A stretch of 64,000 bases of DNA from Enterobacteriaceae bacterium RIT691 (GCA_009668205.1 WJYM01000006.1:248001-312000), one strand, 5' to 3'. Positions 1 through 8,983 are shown, counted from the first letter of the stretch. A program made the numbers and translations. The notes: generated by a model from the sequence alone, not told the origin.

Positions 1-711
1 TTTGGGGTTATCCACGAAACGGGTCACGCGCGTTATGAACAAAACCTCCCGCGCCAGTGGGCCGGACAGCCGGTCGCCCAGGCTCGCTCCATGGGGATTC
101 ATGAATCACAGAGCCTGTTCTTTGAGATGCAACTGGGCCGTAGCGCGGCGTTTCTCAAACATCTGTTACCGATGATCCAGCAGCATTTTGGCAACCAGCC
201 CGCGTTCACTCTCGATAACTTTATCGCCTGGAGCCAGCGCGTCGAGCGGGGTTACATTCGTGTAGATGCCGATGAAGTCAGCTATCCGGCACACGTTATC
301 CTGCGTTATGAAATTGAACGTGCGCTGATTGACGGTGACATTGAAGTGGATGACATCCCGGCACTGTGGGATGAAAAAATGCAGCAGTATCTGGGGCTGT
401 CCACCAAAGACAACTACCGCAACGGCTGCATGCAGGATATTCACTGGACTGACGGTGGCTTCGGCTACTTCCCGTCTTATACCCTCGGCGCGATGTACGC
501 TGCACAGCTGTTCCAGGCGGCCCGTAAAGCGCTGCCTGGCCTGGACGCCCAACTCACCGACGGCAACTTCGCCCCGTTGTTTGCCTGGCTACAGCAAAAT
601 ATCTGGCAGCACGGCAGCCGCTTTAGCAGCGCAGAGTTAATCACCAAAGCGACAGGTGAAGAACTTAACAGCCGCTATTTCCGCGAACATTTGACTGCGC
701 GTTACCTCTGA
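1..711 (+). CDS. M32 family metallocarboxypeptidase, C-terminal part
   Basis: The reading frame is already open at base 1, so only the last 236 residues are present. It begins FGVIHETGHARYE, which carries the HEXXH zinc-binding motif (HETGH), and about 25 residues later has HESQS, where M32 enzymes place the third zinc ligand. This pair of motifs is typical of carboxypeptidase Taq (M32), a cytoplasmic enzyme that removes C-terminal residues from peptides. The remaining helical sequence, ending ARYL, has the expected length for the C-terminal part of a roughly 500-residue family member. The N-terminal half lies outside the window. An internal ATG at 91 would fall after the zinc site, so it is not the start. 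Confidence 0.9.
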   Translation, partial: FGVIHETGHARYEQNLPRQWAGQPVAQARSMGIHESQSLFFEMQLGRSAAFLKHLLPMIQQHFGNQPAFTLDNFIAWSQRVERGYIRVDADEVSYPAHVILRYEIERALIDGDIEVDDIPALWDEKMQQYLGLSTKDNYRNGCMQDIHWTDGGFGYFPSYTLGAMYAAQLFQAARKALPGLDAQLTDGNFAPLFAWLQQNIWQHGSRFSSAELITKATGEELNSRYFREHLTARYL

Positions 712-854
712 TGTGTACAGCGCCAGAGCGGGTTCTGGCGCTGTATTTTCGGTTGTCCATTCGAGGCCCGGGTGGCCTGAAAATCACCGTATGCAATTTG
801 CTCCCGTGACCCTTTTCCATCGCAAAAACAAATAATCCCCCGAAAGGGAATTCA

Positions 855-1259
855 TTAGCTGGTGTGGTTAGCAACCGAGAATTTGCATTTGTTTTTCTTT
901 CGATGCTCGTAATCACCCCAATCCTTTATCACAGCACCCGAGTAAGGCGATCTGTTTCCCTGGATAATCACTTCGTAGGGATGGCCCTTTACCCCTATCA
1001 GCTTAAAATTGTACACCGCGCCCCCATCCAGCGTATCGGCAGACAATGGATAAAGCCCTTCAGCCTGGTGTGCTATCTCCGTTCCCCCCGAATCCATCAG
1101 CTCAGCCACGTAGCCCGCAGAACCGGCTTCAGCTTTCACCAATACGCTGGAGGTGAATTTATATCCGTTCCCACAAGCCCCGCGATACACGGTTCTCATC
1201 CCTGCCGCATGACCCACAAAAGAGGTCGCGAGCAAACCAAACAACCATGCTCCTTTCAT
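855..1259 (-). CDS. small secreted protein of unknown function
   Basis: This 134-residue protein opens with a clear signal peptide (MKGAWLFGLLATSFVGHAAG) and should be exported to the periplasm. The mature part has two cysteines that could form a disulfide (GACGNGY and NKCKFS) and many Gly, Tyr and Val residues, as in a small beta-rich protein. I do not recognise the family. I chose the ATG at 1259; a GTG directly before it is also possible, and neither has a good ribosome site. It runs convergently toward the carboxypeptidase gene. A long frame on the opposite strand (864-1562) has no protein-like features and I take it as a shadow. Confidence 0.7.
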   Translation of the reverse strand: MKGAWLFGLLATSFVGHAAGMRTVYRGACGNGYKFTSSVLVKAEAGSAGYVAELMDSGGTEIAHQAEGLYPLSADTLDGGAVYNFKLIGVKGHPYEVIIQGNRSPYSGAVIKDWGDYEHRKKNKCKFSVANHTS

Positions 1260-1670
1260 CACTGGCAGTCATGTTCCCTGCAGGCCGTAGCCCGCGTTAT
1301 ATCCGTTTCTGCTTTCGCTTTGACGTGTTTCATCGCCGCCTCGCCCCTCAATCGTCATCCTGTTTTTAACGCTCATTCTGCTACCCCGCCCAATCAAAAA
1401 CCCCACAATGCTAAAGACATCATGGGGTTGGTTATAATCGTTAGGTGCGCATTGCCGTTTAGTTTTGGATTTGATCCAGCGCGCGGCGGTGATCCCCTTT
1501 TAAACCTGAGTAACAACCCTTTCTTTATGCCTTTGGGGGGCTCTCTTCGGCGGCCACCCTGAGTCATTAATCAAAAAGAGACAATCATTGCGGACAATTG
1601 AAGTGACGAGGGACGAACCTCTCCTTTACTGCATTGATTTTAAAGAGATATTTATAAGCACCTGATTTCG
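1260..1670. other. intergenic region without a recognised gene
   Basis: About 410 bases upstream of the secreted-protein gene. An open frame on the plus strand crosses it, but it has no ribosome site, no signal and no recognisable domain. The region should hold the promoter of the minus-strand gene. I see no repeats or strong hairpins. Confidence 0.4.
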
Positions 1671-1684
1671 TACATACCGTTACA
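1671..1684 (+). promoter_or_regulatory. RstA box upstream of asr
   Basis: The sequence TACATACCGTTACA matches the RstA-box consensus TACATNTNGTTACA at every defined position except one (C for T at position 7). It lies 107 bases before the asr start. In E. coli, RstA binds such a site to activate asr. The rstA gene is in this window at 50 kb. A candidate -10 (TATAGT at 1727-1732) follows about 43 bases downstream. Confidence 0.75.
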
Positions 1685-1790
1685 CGCCGATACCAATCAC
1701 CAACGGAAACCTCGATAAGACAAGCATATAGTTACTTCAACGGCCCCGCAGTGGGGTTGAACAAAAGAAACCAAATTCGAGGATTTCAGA

Positions 1791-2312
1791 ATGAATAAAG
1801 TATTAGCTCTGGTTGTTGCCGCTGCTATGGGTCTGTCTTCTGCTGCTTTCGCTGCTGACACTGCTGCTACCAGCACTGCTGCTGCACCAGCTGCAACCAC
1901 TCACGCTGCACCGGCTAAAACCACGCATCATAAGAAACACAAGAAAGCCACCAAAACTGAAGCAGCTAAACCAGCCGCAGAGCAGAAAGCTCAGGCCGCT
2001 AAAAAGCACCACAAAAAAGCAACCGCAGCTAAACCTGCTGTAGAGCAGAAAGCTCAGGCTGCTAAAAAACACCACAAAAAAGCAACCGCAACTAAGCCAG
2101 CTGTAGAGCAGAAAGCTCAGGCTGCTAAAAAGCACCACAAAAAATCAGCAACTAAGCCCGCTGTAGAGCAGAAAGCTCAGGCTGCTAAAAAGCACCACAA
2201 AAAAGCAGCAACTAAACCTGCTGTAGCGCAGAAAGCGCAGGCTGCTAAAAAACATCACAAGAAAACCACCAAGCACGAAGCCGCTAAACCGGCCGCTCAG
2301 CCAGCTGCATAA
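1791..2312 (+). CDS. asr: acid shock protein Asr, repeat-expanded
   Basis: Asr is a periplasmic, very basic protein induced by external acid. It starts with a signal peptide ([21 protein letters not shown]) followed by an Ala/Thr-rich stretch and [11 protein letters not shown]. The C-terminal two thirds are five near-identical units of 20-21 residues with the core [17 protein letters not shown]. The protein has 173 residues, against about 102 in E. coli, so the repeat part is expanded. The mature chain is almost only Ala, Lys, His, Gln, Thr and Pro, with no globular domain expected. The upstream RstA box fits control by RstAB. A terminator hairpin follows, and the tiny ydgU gene lies beyond it. 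Confidence 0.95.
   Translation: MNKVLALVVAAAMGLSSAAFAADTAATSTAAAPAATTHAAPAKTTHHKKHKKATKTEAAKPAAEQKAQAAKKHHKKATAAKPAVEQKAQAAKKHHKKATATKPAVEQKAQAAKKHHKKSATKPAVEQKAQAAKKHHKKAATKPAVAQKAQAAKKHHKKTTKHEAAKPAAQPAA
1962..2267 (+). repeat. five in-frame tandem repeats within asr
   Basis: Five direct repeats, two of 63 bases and three of 60, encode units of the type [19 protein letters not shown] plus one or two residues. The central units differ at only a few bases, which suggests recent duplication by slippage or recombination. Copy number can be expected to vary between strains. Confidence 0.9.
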
Positions 2313-2348
2313 GTTCGCAGTCGGTAGTCTGGTCTTGTATACTAAATC

Positions 2349-2373
2349 GGCGCTGTTTCAGCGCCGTTTTTTT
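2349..2373 (+). terminator. intrinsic terminator between asr and ydgU
   Basis: A perfect seven-base stem GGCGCTG / CAGCGCC with a TTT loop is followed by a G and seven T residues. It ends 14 bases before the ydgU start, so ydgU must rely on read-through or processing of asr transcripts. Confidence 0.85.
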
Positions 2374-2386
2374 CCGGAGAGCAACA

Positions 2387-2470
2387 ATGCTGCGTCGCTA
2401 TCGTTTTGAGCTCATCCTGCTGCTGCTGATCATTTGTGCCCTGGTAGCCACCCGGTTCTTTTTGTCCTGA
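2387..2470 (+). CDS. ydgU: tiny membrane protein YdgU
   Basis: A 27-residue frame starts MLRRYRFELILLLL and ends TRFFLS. It follows the asr terminator and has a ribosome site, GGAGAGCAACA, before the ATG. It consists of a basic N-terminus and one membrane-spanning segment (about residues 8-22). It closely resembles the E. coli small protein YdgU, which lies downstream of asr and is described as acid-inducible. Position, size and sequence agree, so the name is fairly safe. The function is unknown; a single-pass inner-membrane protein is expected. Confidence 0.85.
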   Translation: MLRRYRFELILLLLIICALVATRFFLS

Positions 2471-2571
2471 GTGTAGTACGCTGATTTTACTCCCACTTTT
2501 CCTCCATCCCGTCTATAGTTAGCACACTGGGTTACCTTTTTTATAATCAGAATCGCCCTCCAGAGAGAGTT

Positions 2572-3396
2572 ATGCGCAGATCCATAGTGTTTTTGCTGGG
2601 AGCCGTTAGTCTATTTTCTCCTTTGACCCACGCTGATGATGACAGTGATGACACCGGCATCAGTGCCAAAGATTTAAAGACGCTGTTTTTTGGTCACGAT
2701 GACCGCGTCAAAGTTACCAATCCGACGGCTTCGCCGTGGGATGCTATTGGCCAGTTGGAAACCGCCAGTGGCAATCTTTGTACTGCCACGCTTATCTCCC
2801 CCCATCTGGCACTGACCGCCGGACATTGCCTGTTAACGCCGCCCAACGGTAAGCCGGATAAAGCCGTTGCTTTGCGCTTTATTTCGCAAAAAGGGGGTTG
2901 GCGATATGAAATTCATGGAATTGAAGGCCGCGTGGCGCCGTCGCTTGGCAAACGCCTGAAGCCGGACGGTGACGGCTGGATAGTGCCTCCATCGGCGGCA
3001 CCGTGGGACTTCGGTTTAATTGTACTGCGCTATCCCCCTTCAGGCATCACCCCGTTGCCGCTGTTCGAAGGCGATAAAGATGCCCTGACGGCCGCGCTTA
3101 AAGCCACCGACCGTAAAGTCACCCAGTCCGGTTATCCGCTGGATCATCTTGAATCGCTGTATACTCACAGCGACTGCATTGTCACCGGCTGGGCACAAAC
3201 CACGGTGCTGTCTCACCAGTGTGATACGTTGCCAGGCGACAGCGGCTCACCGCTGATGCTGAAAACGGATAACGGCTGGCAGTTGATCGGCGTACAGAGC
3301 TCGGCGCCTGCTGCAAAAGACCGATACCGTGCCGACAACCGGGCCATTTCTGTGACGGGTTTCCGCGATAAGCTGGAAGCACTGGCAAACCAGTAG
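2572..3396 (+). CDS. ydgD: periplasmic trypsin-like serine protease YdgD
   Basis: The 274-residue protein starts with a signal peptide ([21 protein letters not shown]) followed by an acidic stretch (DDDSDD). The chymotrypsin-fold catalytic triad is visible: His85 in LTAGHC, Asp146 in PWDFGL and Ser224 in PGDSGSP. Cysteines at 70/86 and 202/217 fit the usual disulfide positions. The length matches E. coli YdgD (273 aa), which also neighbours asr. The substrate is unknown; an active exported protease is likely because the triad is intact. Confidence 0.93.
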   Translation: MRRSIVFLLGAVSLFSPLTHADDDSDDTGISAKDLKTLFFGHDDRVKVTNPTASPWDAIGQLETASGNLCTATLISPHLALTAGHCLLTPPNGKPDKAVALRFISQKGGWRYEIHGIEGRVAPSLGKRLKPDGDGWIVPPSAAPWDFGLIVLRYPPSGITPLPLFEGDKDALTAALKATDRKVTQSGYPLDHLESLYTHSDCIVTGWAQTTVLSHQCDTLPGDSGSPLMLKTDNGWQLIGVQSSAPAAKDRYRADNRAISVTGFRDKLEALANQ

Positions 3397-5559
3397 TTAG
3401 CACTGTCGCTGCTGGCGTAACTGCAGCAGCGACGCAATCGGCATCGGCTCACTAAACCAGAATCCCTGCAGCTGATCGCATCCCGCCAGCCGCAGCAGCT
3501 TCATCTGTTTTTCATTCTCAACGCCTTCGGCAACCACCTTCATCCCCAAAGCACTGGCAATGCGAATCGTGCCGCTGACCAGCGCAGCCGCCTGATCGTC
3601 GCTATCCACCAGCCCTGCCAGCGATTTATCAATTTTGATGGTGTCAAAATTAAAACGCCGCAGATAGCCGATGCTGGAATAGCCCGTCCCAAAATCATCC
3701 AGGGCAATCGCAGTCCCCAAGGCTTTCAGATTGGCGATGGCCGAGCGCGCCCGTTCCGGGTTTTCCAGCACGTATGTTTCCGTGACTTCCAGCTGGAGGC
3801 GGTAAGGCGGAAAATGGCAGGACTCGATAACCTGAGCGACTTTGTTTTCAAATTCCGGGTCACGAAACTGCGCCGGTGAAATATTGACCGACAGCCTGAG
3901 GCCGTCAAACTTTTGCAGATCCGTACAGGCCCGACGCAGGACGAACTGCCCAAGGGCATAAATCAGCCCACTGGTTTCCGCAATGGCAATAAACGCATCG
4001 GGTTTCAGCTCGCCCTTTGGCCGCCGGGGCCAGCGTACCAACGCCTCCACGCTGGTCATTTTCTGTGACCGGGCGTCCACAATCGGCTGATACCAAACGT
4101 CAAATTCGTTGTTCTCCAGCCCGTCACGAATATCGTTTTCAATACCGAGCTGGTATTCCCGCGCGCTGTTCAGTTCGGCATCATAATGCGTAATCCGTCC
4201 CTTGCCGGTTATCTTGGAGTGGTACATGGCGATATCTGCCCGACGAAACAGCTCCGAGCTGGTGCTGTTCTCAAGGATTCCGCTGGCAATGCCGATACTG
4301 GCGCTGATGTGGATAGTCCGTTCGCCAATCTGAATCGGTTGGCTGAGCGTATCGAGGACCATCCCGGCAAACGCGGCGGCTCTCTGCCCTGAATCAGCAC
4401 CGCTTACCGTCATGGCGAATTCATCGCCGCCAAGCCTGGCCAGCATGCCGCCTGTTGGCAACTGCGTTTGCAGCGTGTGCGCGATGTGGACAATCAGTGC
4501 ATCCCCCACATCGTGGCCATAGATATCATTCACATCCTTAAAGCCATCGAGATCGATAAACACCACGGTTTTCAACTCTTCATCGCCACGGCGAGTGGCG
4601 TGCTCCAGCTGTTCGATCAGCGCCCGACGATTAGGCAAATGACTGAGCCAGTCCGTCATGGCGATTTCCCGGGCCTGTTTTTCACCCCGCGCCAGTTTGT
4701 ACAGCCCGAGGCTGCTCAGGATGATAAACAACAGGATAAGCCCCGCCGCCAGCGCCACAATTTTTCGGATCTCCGGAGAGGCCGCCATCGCCGCCTCCGC
4801 CCCCGGAAGCCTTGGCTGCCAGTTCAGATAGCCCACCACCTTGCCACCCGAACTCATCAAAGGAACGCTGTACTCGCTGTGCTTTTGCGGTGTGAAATTA
4901 AGATTGGCAATCTGAAAGGTATTGCCCAGATCTTTTAAAATCCCGGGATTAATATGCCGGGTAATGATCAGATAACGCCGGGTGGCGTCGTACACGTTCA
5001 GGCGACTGGTCATGGGGCGAATCAGGCCGATGCCAACAAAAGCAATCCCTTCGCGGGTCTGGGTGATCCCGGCATAGACATTCTTGCCGCTGGCTAATTC
5101 AGCCTTATGTTGGGCAATCAGCGCCCGTAATCCTTCCCCGAAAAAGGTCAGATCGTGTTCGTTAAACGACTGGCTATGAAACGATCCCCACAGTACCTGA
5201 TAACGTTGGTCTAACACGAACGTGCCGTCGTAGAGATTATTGATTTTGAAGCCCGCGCCCCAGGTCTCATACAGCCAGCGGGTGTCCAGTACCGGGGCGT
5301 AAACTTTGTGCACCGCATCGTCCCAAATGGCGTTATCCACCACCAGCGACATCACGCGATTCACTGACGTCTGAATCGCACCGTCCACCGACAGCGCCGA
5401 ACGATGAGCATCGATGGCATTGATTTTACTGCTGATAAGATGCTGAGAGAGATACAGTAGGGAAACGATAGAAACAATCAGCCCAATGCCCGCCATAAAG
5501 AGCATCACAAACAGCGTTTTCGCGGTAACGATATTACGCCAGCGAGATGGATTAAACAT
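3397..5559 (-). CDS. membrane-bound GGDEF-EAL cyclic-di-GMP protein with CHASE4-like sensor
   Basis: The 720-residue protein has a transmembrane segment at about 16-37, a periplasmic domain (about 40-260) that looks like CHASE4, a second segment at about 266-288, then a GGDEF domain and an EAL domain. The GGDEF signature is intact at 377-381 (ARLGGDEF). The EAL domain keeps EAL at 505-507, LEVTE and DDFGTGYSS. Both c-di-GMP synthesis and breakdown are therefore possible, gated by a periplasmic signal. It ends directly against the ydgD stop in convergent orientation. E. coli has no such gene between ydgD and mdtI, so it is an accessory gene here. I do not assign a name. Confidence 0.9.
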   Translation of the reverse strand: MFNPSRWRNIVTAKTLFVMLFMAGIGLIVSIVSLLYLSQHLISSKINAIDAHRSALSVDGAIQTSVNRVMSLVVDNAIWDDAVHKVYAPVLDTRWLYETWGAGFKINNLYDGTFVLDQRYQVLWGSFHSQSFNEHDLTFFGEGLRALIAQHKAELASGKNVYAGITQTREGIAFVGIGLIRPMTSRLNVYDATRRYLIITRHINPGILKDLGNTFQIANLNFTPQKHSEYSVPLMSSGGKVVGYLNWQPRLPGAEAAMAASPEIRKIVALAAGLILLFIILSSLGLYKLARGEKQAREIAMTDWLSHLPNRRALIEQLEHATRRGDEELKTVVFIDLDGFKDVNDIYGHDVGDALIVHIAHTLQTQLPTGGMLARLGGDEFAMTVSGADSGQRAAAFAGMVLDTLSQPIQIGERTIHISASIGIASGILENSTSSELFRRADIAMYHSKITGKGRITHYDAELNSAREYQLGIENDIRDGLENNEFDVWYQPIVDARSQKMTSVEALVRWPRRPKGELKPDAFIAIAETSGLIYALGQFVLRRACTDLQKFDGLRLSVNISPAQFRDPEFENKVAQVIESCHFPPYRLQLEVTETYVLENPERARSAIANLKALGTAIALDDFGTGYSSIGYLRRFNFDTIKIDKSLAGLVDSDDQAAALVSGTIRIASALGMKVVAEGVENEKQMKLLRLAGCDQLQGFWFSEPMPIASLLQLRQQRQC

Positions 5560-5664
5560 TCGCGACCCTCATGCACGTGACAGGCATCCGGGGAAATGCA
5601 CCCTATTCTGATAGCGTAATACAGCCAGCATTTTTCGCTGCCCACAAATGCGGGCAGCGTCACA

Positions 5665-5994
5665 TCATGCAAGTTTAATCATCACCATCCCGGCGATTAA
5701 TAAGCCTAAACCGATCCATCCTTTGCGGTTGAGACGCTGTCCAAACAGGATCCAGCCTGCAGCCAACGTGGCTGCGACGCCAAATCCGCCCCAAATGGCA
5801 TAGGCTACGGAGAGGTCAATCCCTTTCACTGCCTGCGACAACGCGCTAAACGCGGCAAGTACCGCCACCAGCGAGATGATTCCGTAAGATTTGCGCCTGA
5901 AACCATCGGAAAATTTCAGAAAAATATTGGCGATAATTTCCAGCACGATAGAGCCTGCAAGCCACGCAGCGTGTACCCACTCAAACTGTTGCAT
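5665..5994 (-). CDS. mdtI: spermidine export protein MdtI
   Basis: This 109-residue small multidrug resistance (SMR) family protein has four membrane segments and the conserved membrane Glu ([18 protein letters not shown]). MdtI works with MdtJ as a heteromeric spermidine exporter in the inner membrane. Length and sequence match E. coli MdtI. Its start overlaps the mdtJ end by 14 bases, so the two subunits are translated from one message. Confidence 0.95.
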   Translation of the reverse strand: MQQFEWVHAAWLAGSIVLEIIANIFLKFSDGFRRKSYGIISLVAVLAAFSALSQAVKGIDLSVAYAIWGGFGVAATLAAGWILFGQRLNRKGWIGLGLLIAGMVMIKLA

Positions 5995-6340
5995 GGGTCA
6001 CCTCGCCGCGGTTCGCTTTTTTACGGGTGCCTGATTTGATGAGCACAATCCCCAGCACCAGCGTTGCCAGGCCTGCGCCTTTCATCAGCGTCAGGCTTTC
6101 ATCAAAAATCAGCACGCTGAAAAGCGTAATCAGCAAAATACCCACGCCTTCCCACAAGGCATACGCCACGCCCAGCGCTATTTTCTTGACCGCGAAGGAC
6201 AAAAATATATAAGAAAGCGCAATCATGGCGAGCATTAAAATATAGCCGGCGTGTCCATCGCTCACGCTGGCCCATTTCATCGATAAGGTGCCGGTAATTT
6301 CGGCGATAATCGCCAGTCCTAATAAAATCCAGTAATACAT
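5981..6340 (-). CDS. mdtJ: spermidine export protein MdtJ
   Basis: This 119-residue SMR-family protein starts [19 protein letters not shown], with the conserved Glu in the first membrane segment ([13 protein letters not shown]), followed by three more segments and a basic tail ([10 protein letters not shown]). It is the first gene of the mdtJI operon. Both products are needed for spermidine efflux in E. coli. The order mdtJ then mdtI and the adjacency to tqsA are the same as in E. coli. Confidence 0.95.
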   Translation of the reverse strand: MYYWILLGLAIIAEITGTLSMKWASVSDGHAGYILMLAMIALSYIFLSFAVKKIALGVAYALWEGVGILLITLFSVLIFDESLTLMKGAGLATLVLGIVLIKSGTRKKANRGEVTHATV

Positions 6341-6755
6341 GGTTCTTCTCCTGCCTGAGAATATAATCGGCCGCCGCCTGCATGGTGATGCAAACGCCGA
6401 AAAAGTGATTAAGATTTAGCTGAAGTGCAGGAAAAGACTAAAGCGCCGAACGCCAGTGTTGCTCACCAGAGATCAGGAAAAAGGAAGGTAAAACAAGGGT
6501 ATGTTTTGAAAGGCATTGATCGAACAGCTTGTTCGTGAAGGTCATGTCCATAAAACTACAATTATCCGCGATGTTGCTTCTCTTCCTTGCGGATGAAAAT
6601 TGTCCTCAGTGGTTAAACACAGCGTAATTCTGACATAGCGCTATGCTAAACTCAAAGTCTTTGCACTTCTTTACGGTGCAGGTTGTGCGCCGGTCAGTGT
6701 ATTCCGGCAGAATTGGGTTTTTAATATTGTTAATGACAATTTCTCAGGGAAAATG
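6341..6755. other. divergent intergenic region mdtJ / tqsA
   Basis: About 415 bases separate the two divergent starts and should hold both promoters. At 6521-6535 there is a palindrome, CGAACA-GCT-TGTTCG, that could bind a dimeric regulator. I see no convincing gene. Confidence 0.4.
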
Positions 6756-7790
6756 ATGGCTAAGCCTATTATTACGCTTAACGGATTAAAGATAGTGATT
6801 ATGCTGGGGATGTTGGTCATTATCTTCATCGGCGTGCGTGTTGCTGCCGAAATTATTGTGCCGTTCATTCTGGCGCTGTTCATCGCCGTCGTGCTCCATC
6901 CCGTCACTCAGCTGATGGTGCGGATGAAGATACCGCGGGTGCTGGCCATCACCCTGCTGGTCGGTTTTATCATCCTGGTCGCCGTCCTGCTTCTGGCCAC
7001 GCTTGGGACCTCGCTGAACGAACTGGCACGCACCCTGCCGCAGTATCGCTCCTCGCTGATTGTGCCACTGCACAATCTGGAACCCGTGATACAAAAACTG
7101 GGGATCACGGCGTCGGTGGATCAGTTGGTGAAATATATCGACCCCAATGCGGCAATGACGCTGGTCACCGGTCTGCTCACCCAGTTGACTAACGCCATGT
7201 CATCCATTTTCCTGTTGCTGCTCACCGTGGTGTTTATGCTGCTTGAAGTGCCCCAACTGCCCGCCAAGCTCCAGCAGATGATGGCTCGCCCGGCGGAAGG
7301 GATGGCCGCGATTCAGAAAGCTATCGACAGCGTGACCCACTACCTGGTGCTGAAAACAGCGATCAGCGTTGTGACCGGGCTGGTGGCGTGGGCCATGCTG
7401 GCGGCGCTGGATGTCCGCTTCGCCTTTATCTGGGGAATGTTGGCCTTTGCCCTGAACTATATCCCCAATATTGGTTCCGTGCTGGCGGCCATTCCGCCCA
7501 TTTTGCAGGTGTTGGTGTTTGGCGGTTTTTACAACGCGCTGGTGGTACTGGCGGGCTATCTGGCGATCAACCTGGTGTTCGGAAACATTCTCGAACCACG
7601 CATTATGGGACGCGGACTGGGGCTTTCAACGCTGGTGGTGTTCCTGTCGCTTATTTTCTGGGGCTGGCTGCTCGGCCCGGTTGGAATGCTGCTTTCTGTG
7701 CCGCTGACGATCATTGTCAAAATTGGTCTTGAACACACCGAAGGCGGTCAAAGCATTGCCATCCTGCTGAGCGATTTGAGTAAACCCTGA
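6756..7790 (+). CDS. tqsA: AI-2 exporter family membrane protein TqsA
   Basis: TqsA is an inner-membrane transporter of the PerM/AI-2E family, reported to export autoinducer-2 and to affect biofilm in E. coli. The 344 residues contain about seven or eight hydrophobic segments and the conserved C-terminal part [18 protein letters not shown] chose the second of two adjacent ATGs: it gives 344 residues as in E. coli, starts [12 protein letters not shown], and leaves five bases after the AGGGA ribosome site. In E. coli the next gene is pntB; here about 35 kb of other genes intervene. Confidence 0.95.
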   Translation: MAKPIITLNGLKIVIMLGMLVIIFIGVRVAAEIIVPFILALFIAVVLHPVTQLMVRMKIPRVLAITLLVGFIILVAVLLLATLGTSLNELARTLPQYRSSLIVPLHNLEPVIQKLGITASVDQLVKYIDPNAAMTLVTGLLTQLTNAMSSIFLLLLTVVFMLLEVPQLPAKLQQMMARPAEGMAAIQKAIDSVTHYLVLKTAISVVTGLVAWAMLAALDVRFAFIWGMLAFALNYIPNIGSVLAAIPPILQVLVFGGFYNALVVLAGYLAINLVFGNILEPRIMGRGLGLSTLVVFLSLIFWGWLLGPVGMLLSVPLTIIVKIGLEHTEGGQSIAILLSDLSKP

Positions 7791-7860
7791 TTCGATGGCA
7801 GGTCTCATCCTGCAGCCGTGCAAGCAGTGCGCGCCTGATCCCTGTAGAGCATCCGGGACT

Positions 7861-7892
7861 AAAAAAATGGAGGCAGTACGCCTCCATTTTTT
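7861..7892. terminator. bidirectional terminator
   Basis: A perfect stem TGGAGGC / GCCTCCA with a five-base loop is flanked by seven A on the left and six T on the right, so it can work in both directions. It ends tqsA transcription, and it directly follows the stop codon of the small minus-strand gene at 7891. Confidence 0.85.
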
Positions 7893-7986
7893 ACTTTTTC
7901 TTCATTTTGACAAACAGCATATGTGAAAACCAGCCTGCCAAAAATATCACTAATACCCAACCATAAAACCATACAGTGAAAATCAT
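7891..7986 (-). CDS. small single-pass membrane protein
   Basis: A 31-residue frame starts MIFTVWFYGWVLVIFLAGWF and ends FVKMKKK. It reads as one transmembrane helix (about 3-20) with a basic tail, which puts the C-terminus in the cytoplasm. A CAGG ribosome site stands four bases before the ATG. The stop runs straight into a terminator hairpin, which supports a real short transcription unit. I do not recognise it; it recalls the small subunits that accompany membrane oxidases and transporters, but no partner is adjacent. Confidence 0.55.
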   Translation of the reverse strand: MIFTVWFYGWVLVIFLAGWFSHMLFVKMKKK

Positions 7987-8025
7987 CGCGCCTGTTTCTC
8001 TGTTCTTCTTATGTTTAATAAGATC

Positions 8026-8439
8026 TTATTTAATGATGACCTTACTGACCGTATTAATGTGCTTATCCACGACCAGCTGGACTGATTTCTGCTCTTTGTC
8101 AGACCAGAATAAATACGGGGTTTCGTCGCTCGGACGGAAACCCTTCGCTTTAAGCTGTTCCGCGCTTTTAGCAGCATCTTTACCGACTAACCCATGGGCA
8201 AACTGAGTCAGATCAAATGCACCGGTTTGCGTCGCCATGGCTCTGGCTTTCGCTTCACTTGCCGCCTGATTCTGACCACGCGTTTTGTGAATATCACAGA
8301 TACCTTCCGATTCCGTCACCTGCGTACATCCACTGCGTTCTAACTGTTGGCGATAGTGCTCGCTGATGGCATGTGCGGGCAATGCCGCAAAAGCCGAGAG
8401 CAGGAGTGCGAACGCCAATTTTTTACTTATCATCATCAT
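8026..8439 (-). CDS. secreted protein of unknown function
   Basis: The 137-residue protein has a signal peptide (MISKKLAFALLLSAFAALPAHA) and a mature part with two cysteines (SGCTQ and GICDIH). The rest is polar and mixed (RGQNQAASEAKARAMA, YLFWSDKEQKSVQLVVDKHINTV). Three ATGs in a row precede the signal peptide; the middle one (8436) sits best after the AAGG ribosome site. It lies 39 bases before the small membrane-protein gene on the same strand, and the two may share a transcript. No family recognised. Confidence 0.75.
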   Translation of the reverse strand: MMMISKKLAFALLLSAFAALPAHAISEHYRQQLERSGCTQVTESEGICDIHKTRGQNQAASEAKARAMATQTGAFDLTQFAHGLVGKDAAKSAEQLKAKGFRPSDETPYLFWSDKEQKSVQLVVDKHINTVSKVIIK

Positions 8440-8465
8440 TTACCTTATTATTACACTTATCATCA

Positions 8466-8576
8466 TTAATAATGGAACTCCCCGCTAACACGGCCGCCAG
8501 CACTGGGTGAATCAGGAAGCGCAACCTGTAGATTGACCGACGACTGTGAGCCCTGGGTCAGTCCTGGCTCGTTCAT
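8466..8576 (-). CDS. possible small gene or gene fragment
   Basis: A 36-residue frame starts MNEPGLTQGSQSSVNLQVAL and ends GEFHY. The composition (Ser, Gly, Val, alternating hydrophobics) resembles the C-terminal strand region of an exported beta-rich protein rather than a free-standing small protein. There is no convincing ribosome site, so it may be the remnant of a larger gene. No family recognised. Confidence 0.3.
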   Translation of the reverse strand: MNEPGLTQGSQSSVNLQVALPDSPSAGGRVSGEFHY

Positions 8577-8593
8577 GTAGACACCATTGTTAT

Positions 8594-8983
8594 TTAATCT
8601 TTAATAAATACACGCATCAATAAGTTAATCAATGAATAAAAAATCCACCCAAACAGGCAGACCATACCCCATATCACCATTAAAATTTCAGCCATTGTTT
8701 TGACAATCTCTGTCGATATTATCTTGCCAATGCGATGCAGATTAAAATCATTGCTTTTGATAATAAGATGCCTGCCCACGTGGTATTCGTAGATAATGAC
8801 ATCGTCAATGCGATGATTCCTAAACAGGTGTGTGTTGTTATTATTTAAATTTCTATTAACATGTCCAAACTGAGTGTTGTTAGAGCAGATAAAACAAAGG
8901 TTATACGGGTCTGACCAGTTATTCAATATTGATAATGCAGTGCGCTCATTATATTTATTTATGAAATTGCAAAGCAAATGCAT
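8594..8983 (-). CDS. AT-rich gene, unknown protein with C-terminal membrane segment
   Basis: A 129-residue frame in a stretch much richer in A and T than its surroundings. The N-terminal part has a CxxC (LCFICSNN) and many Asn and His; the C-terminal part has a membrane segment (about residues 100-123, ILMVIWGMVCLFGWIFYSL). The layout suggests a tail-anchored inner-membrane protein. Codon use, rich in AAT, ATT and TTA, differs from the neighbouring core genes and hints at horizontal origin. No family recognised. Confidence 0.5.
   Translation of the reverse strand: MHLLCNFINKYNERTALSILNNWSDPYNLCFICSNNTQFGHVNRNLNNNNTHLFRNHRIDDVIIYEYHVGRHLIIKSNDFNLHRIGKIISTEIVKTMAEILMVIWGMVCLFGWIFYSLINLLMRVFIKD

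Noticed and set aside
864-1562. 232-codon open frame on the plus strand
   Set aside because: It lies opposite a gene with a clear signal peptide, has no ribosome site, and its protein has no domain-like features.
1962-2267. regular repeats resembling a CRISPR array
   Set aside because: The repeats are contiguous, in frame, and encode the asr repeat units; there are no unique spacers.
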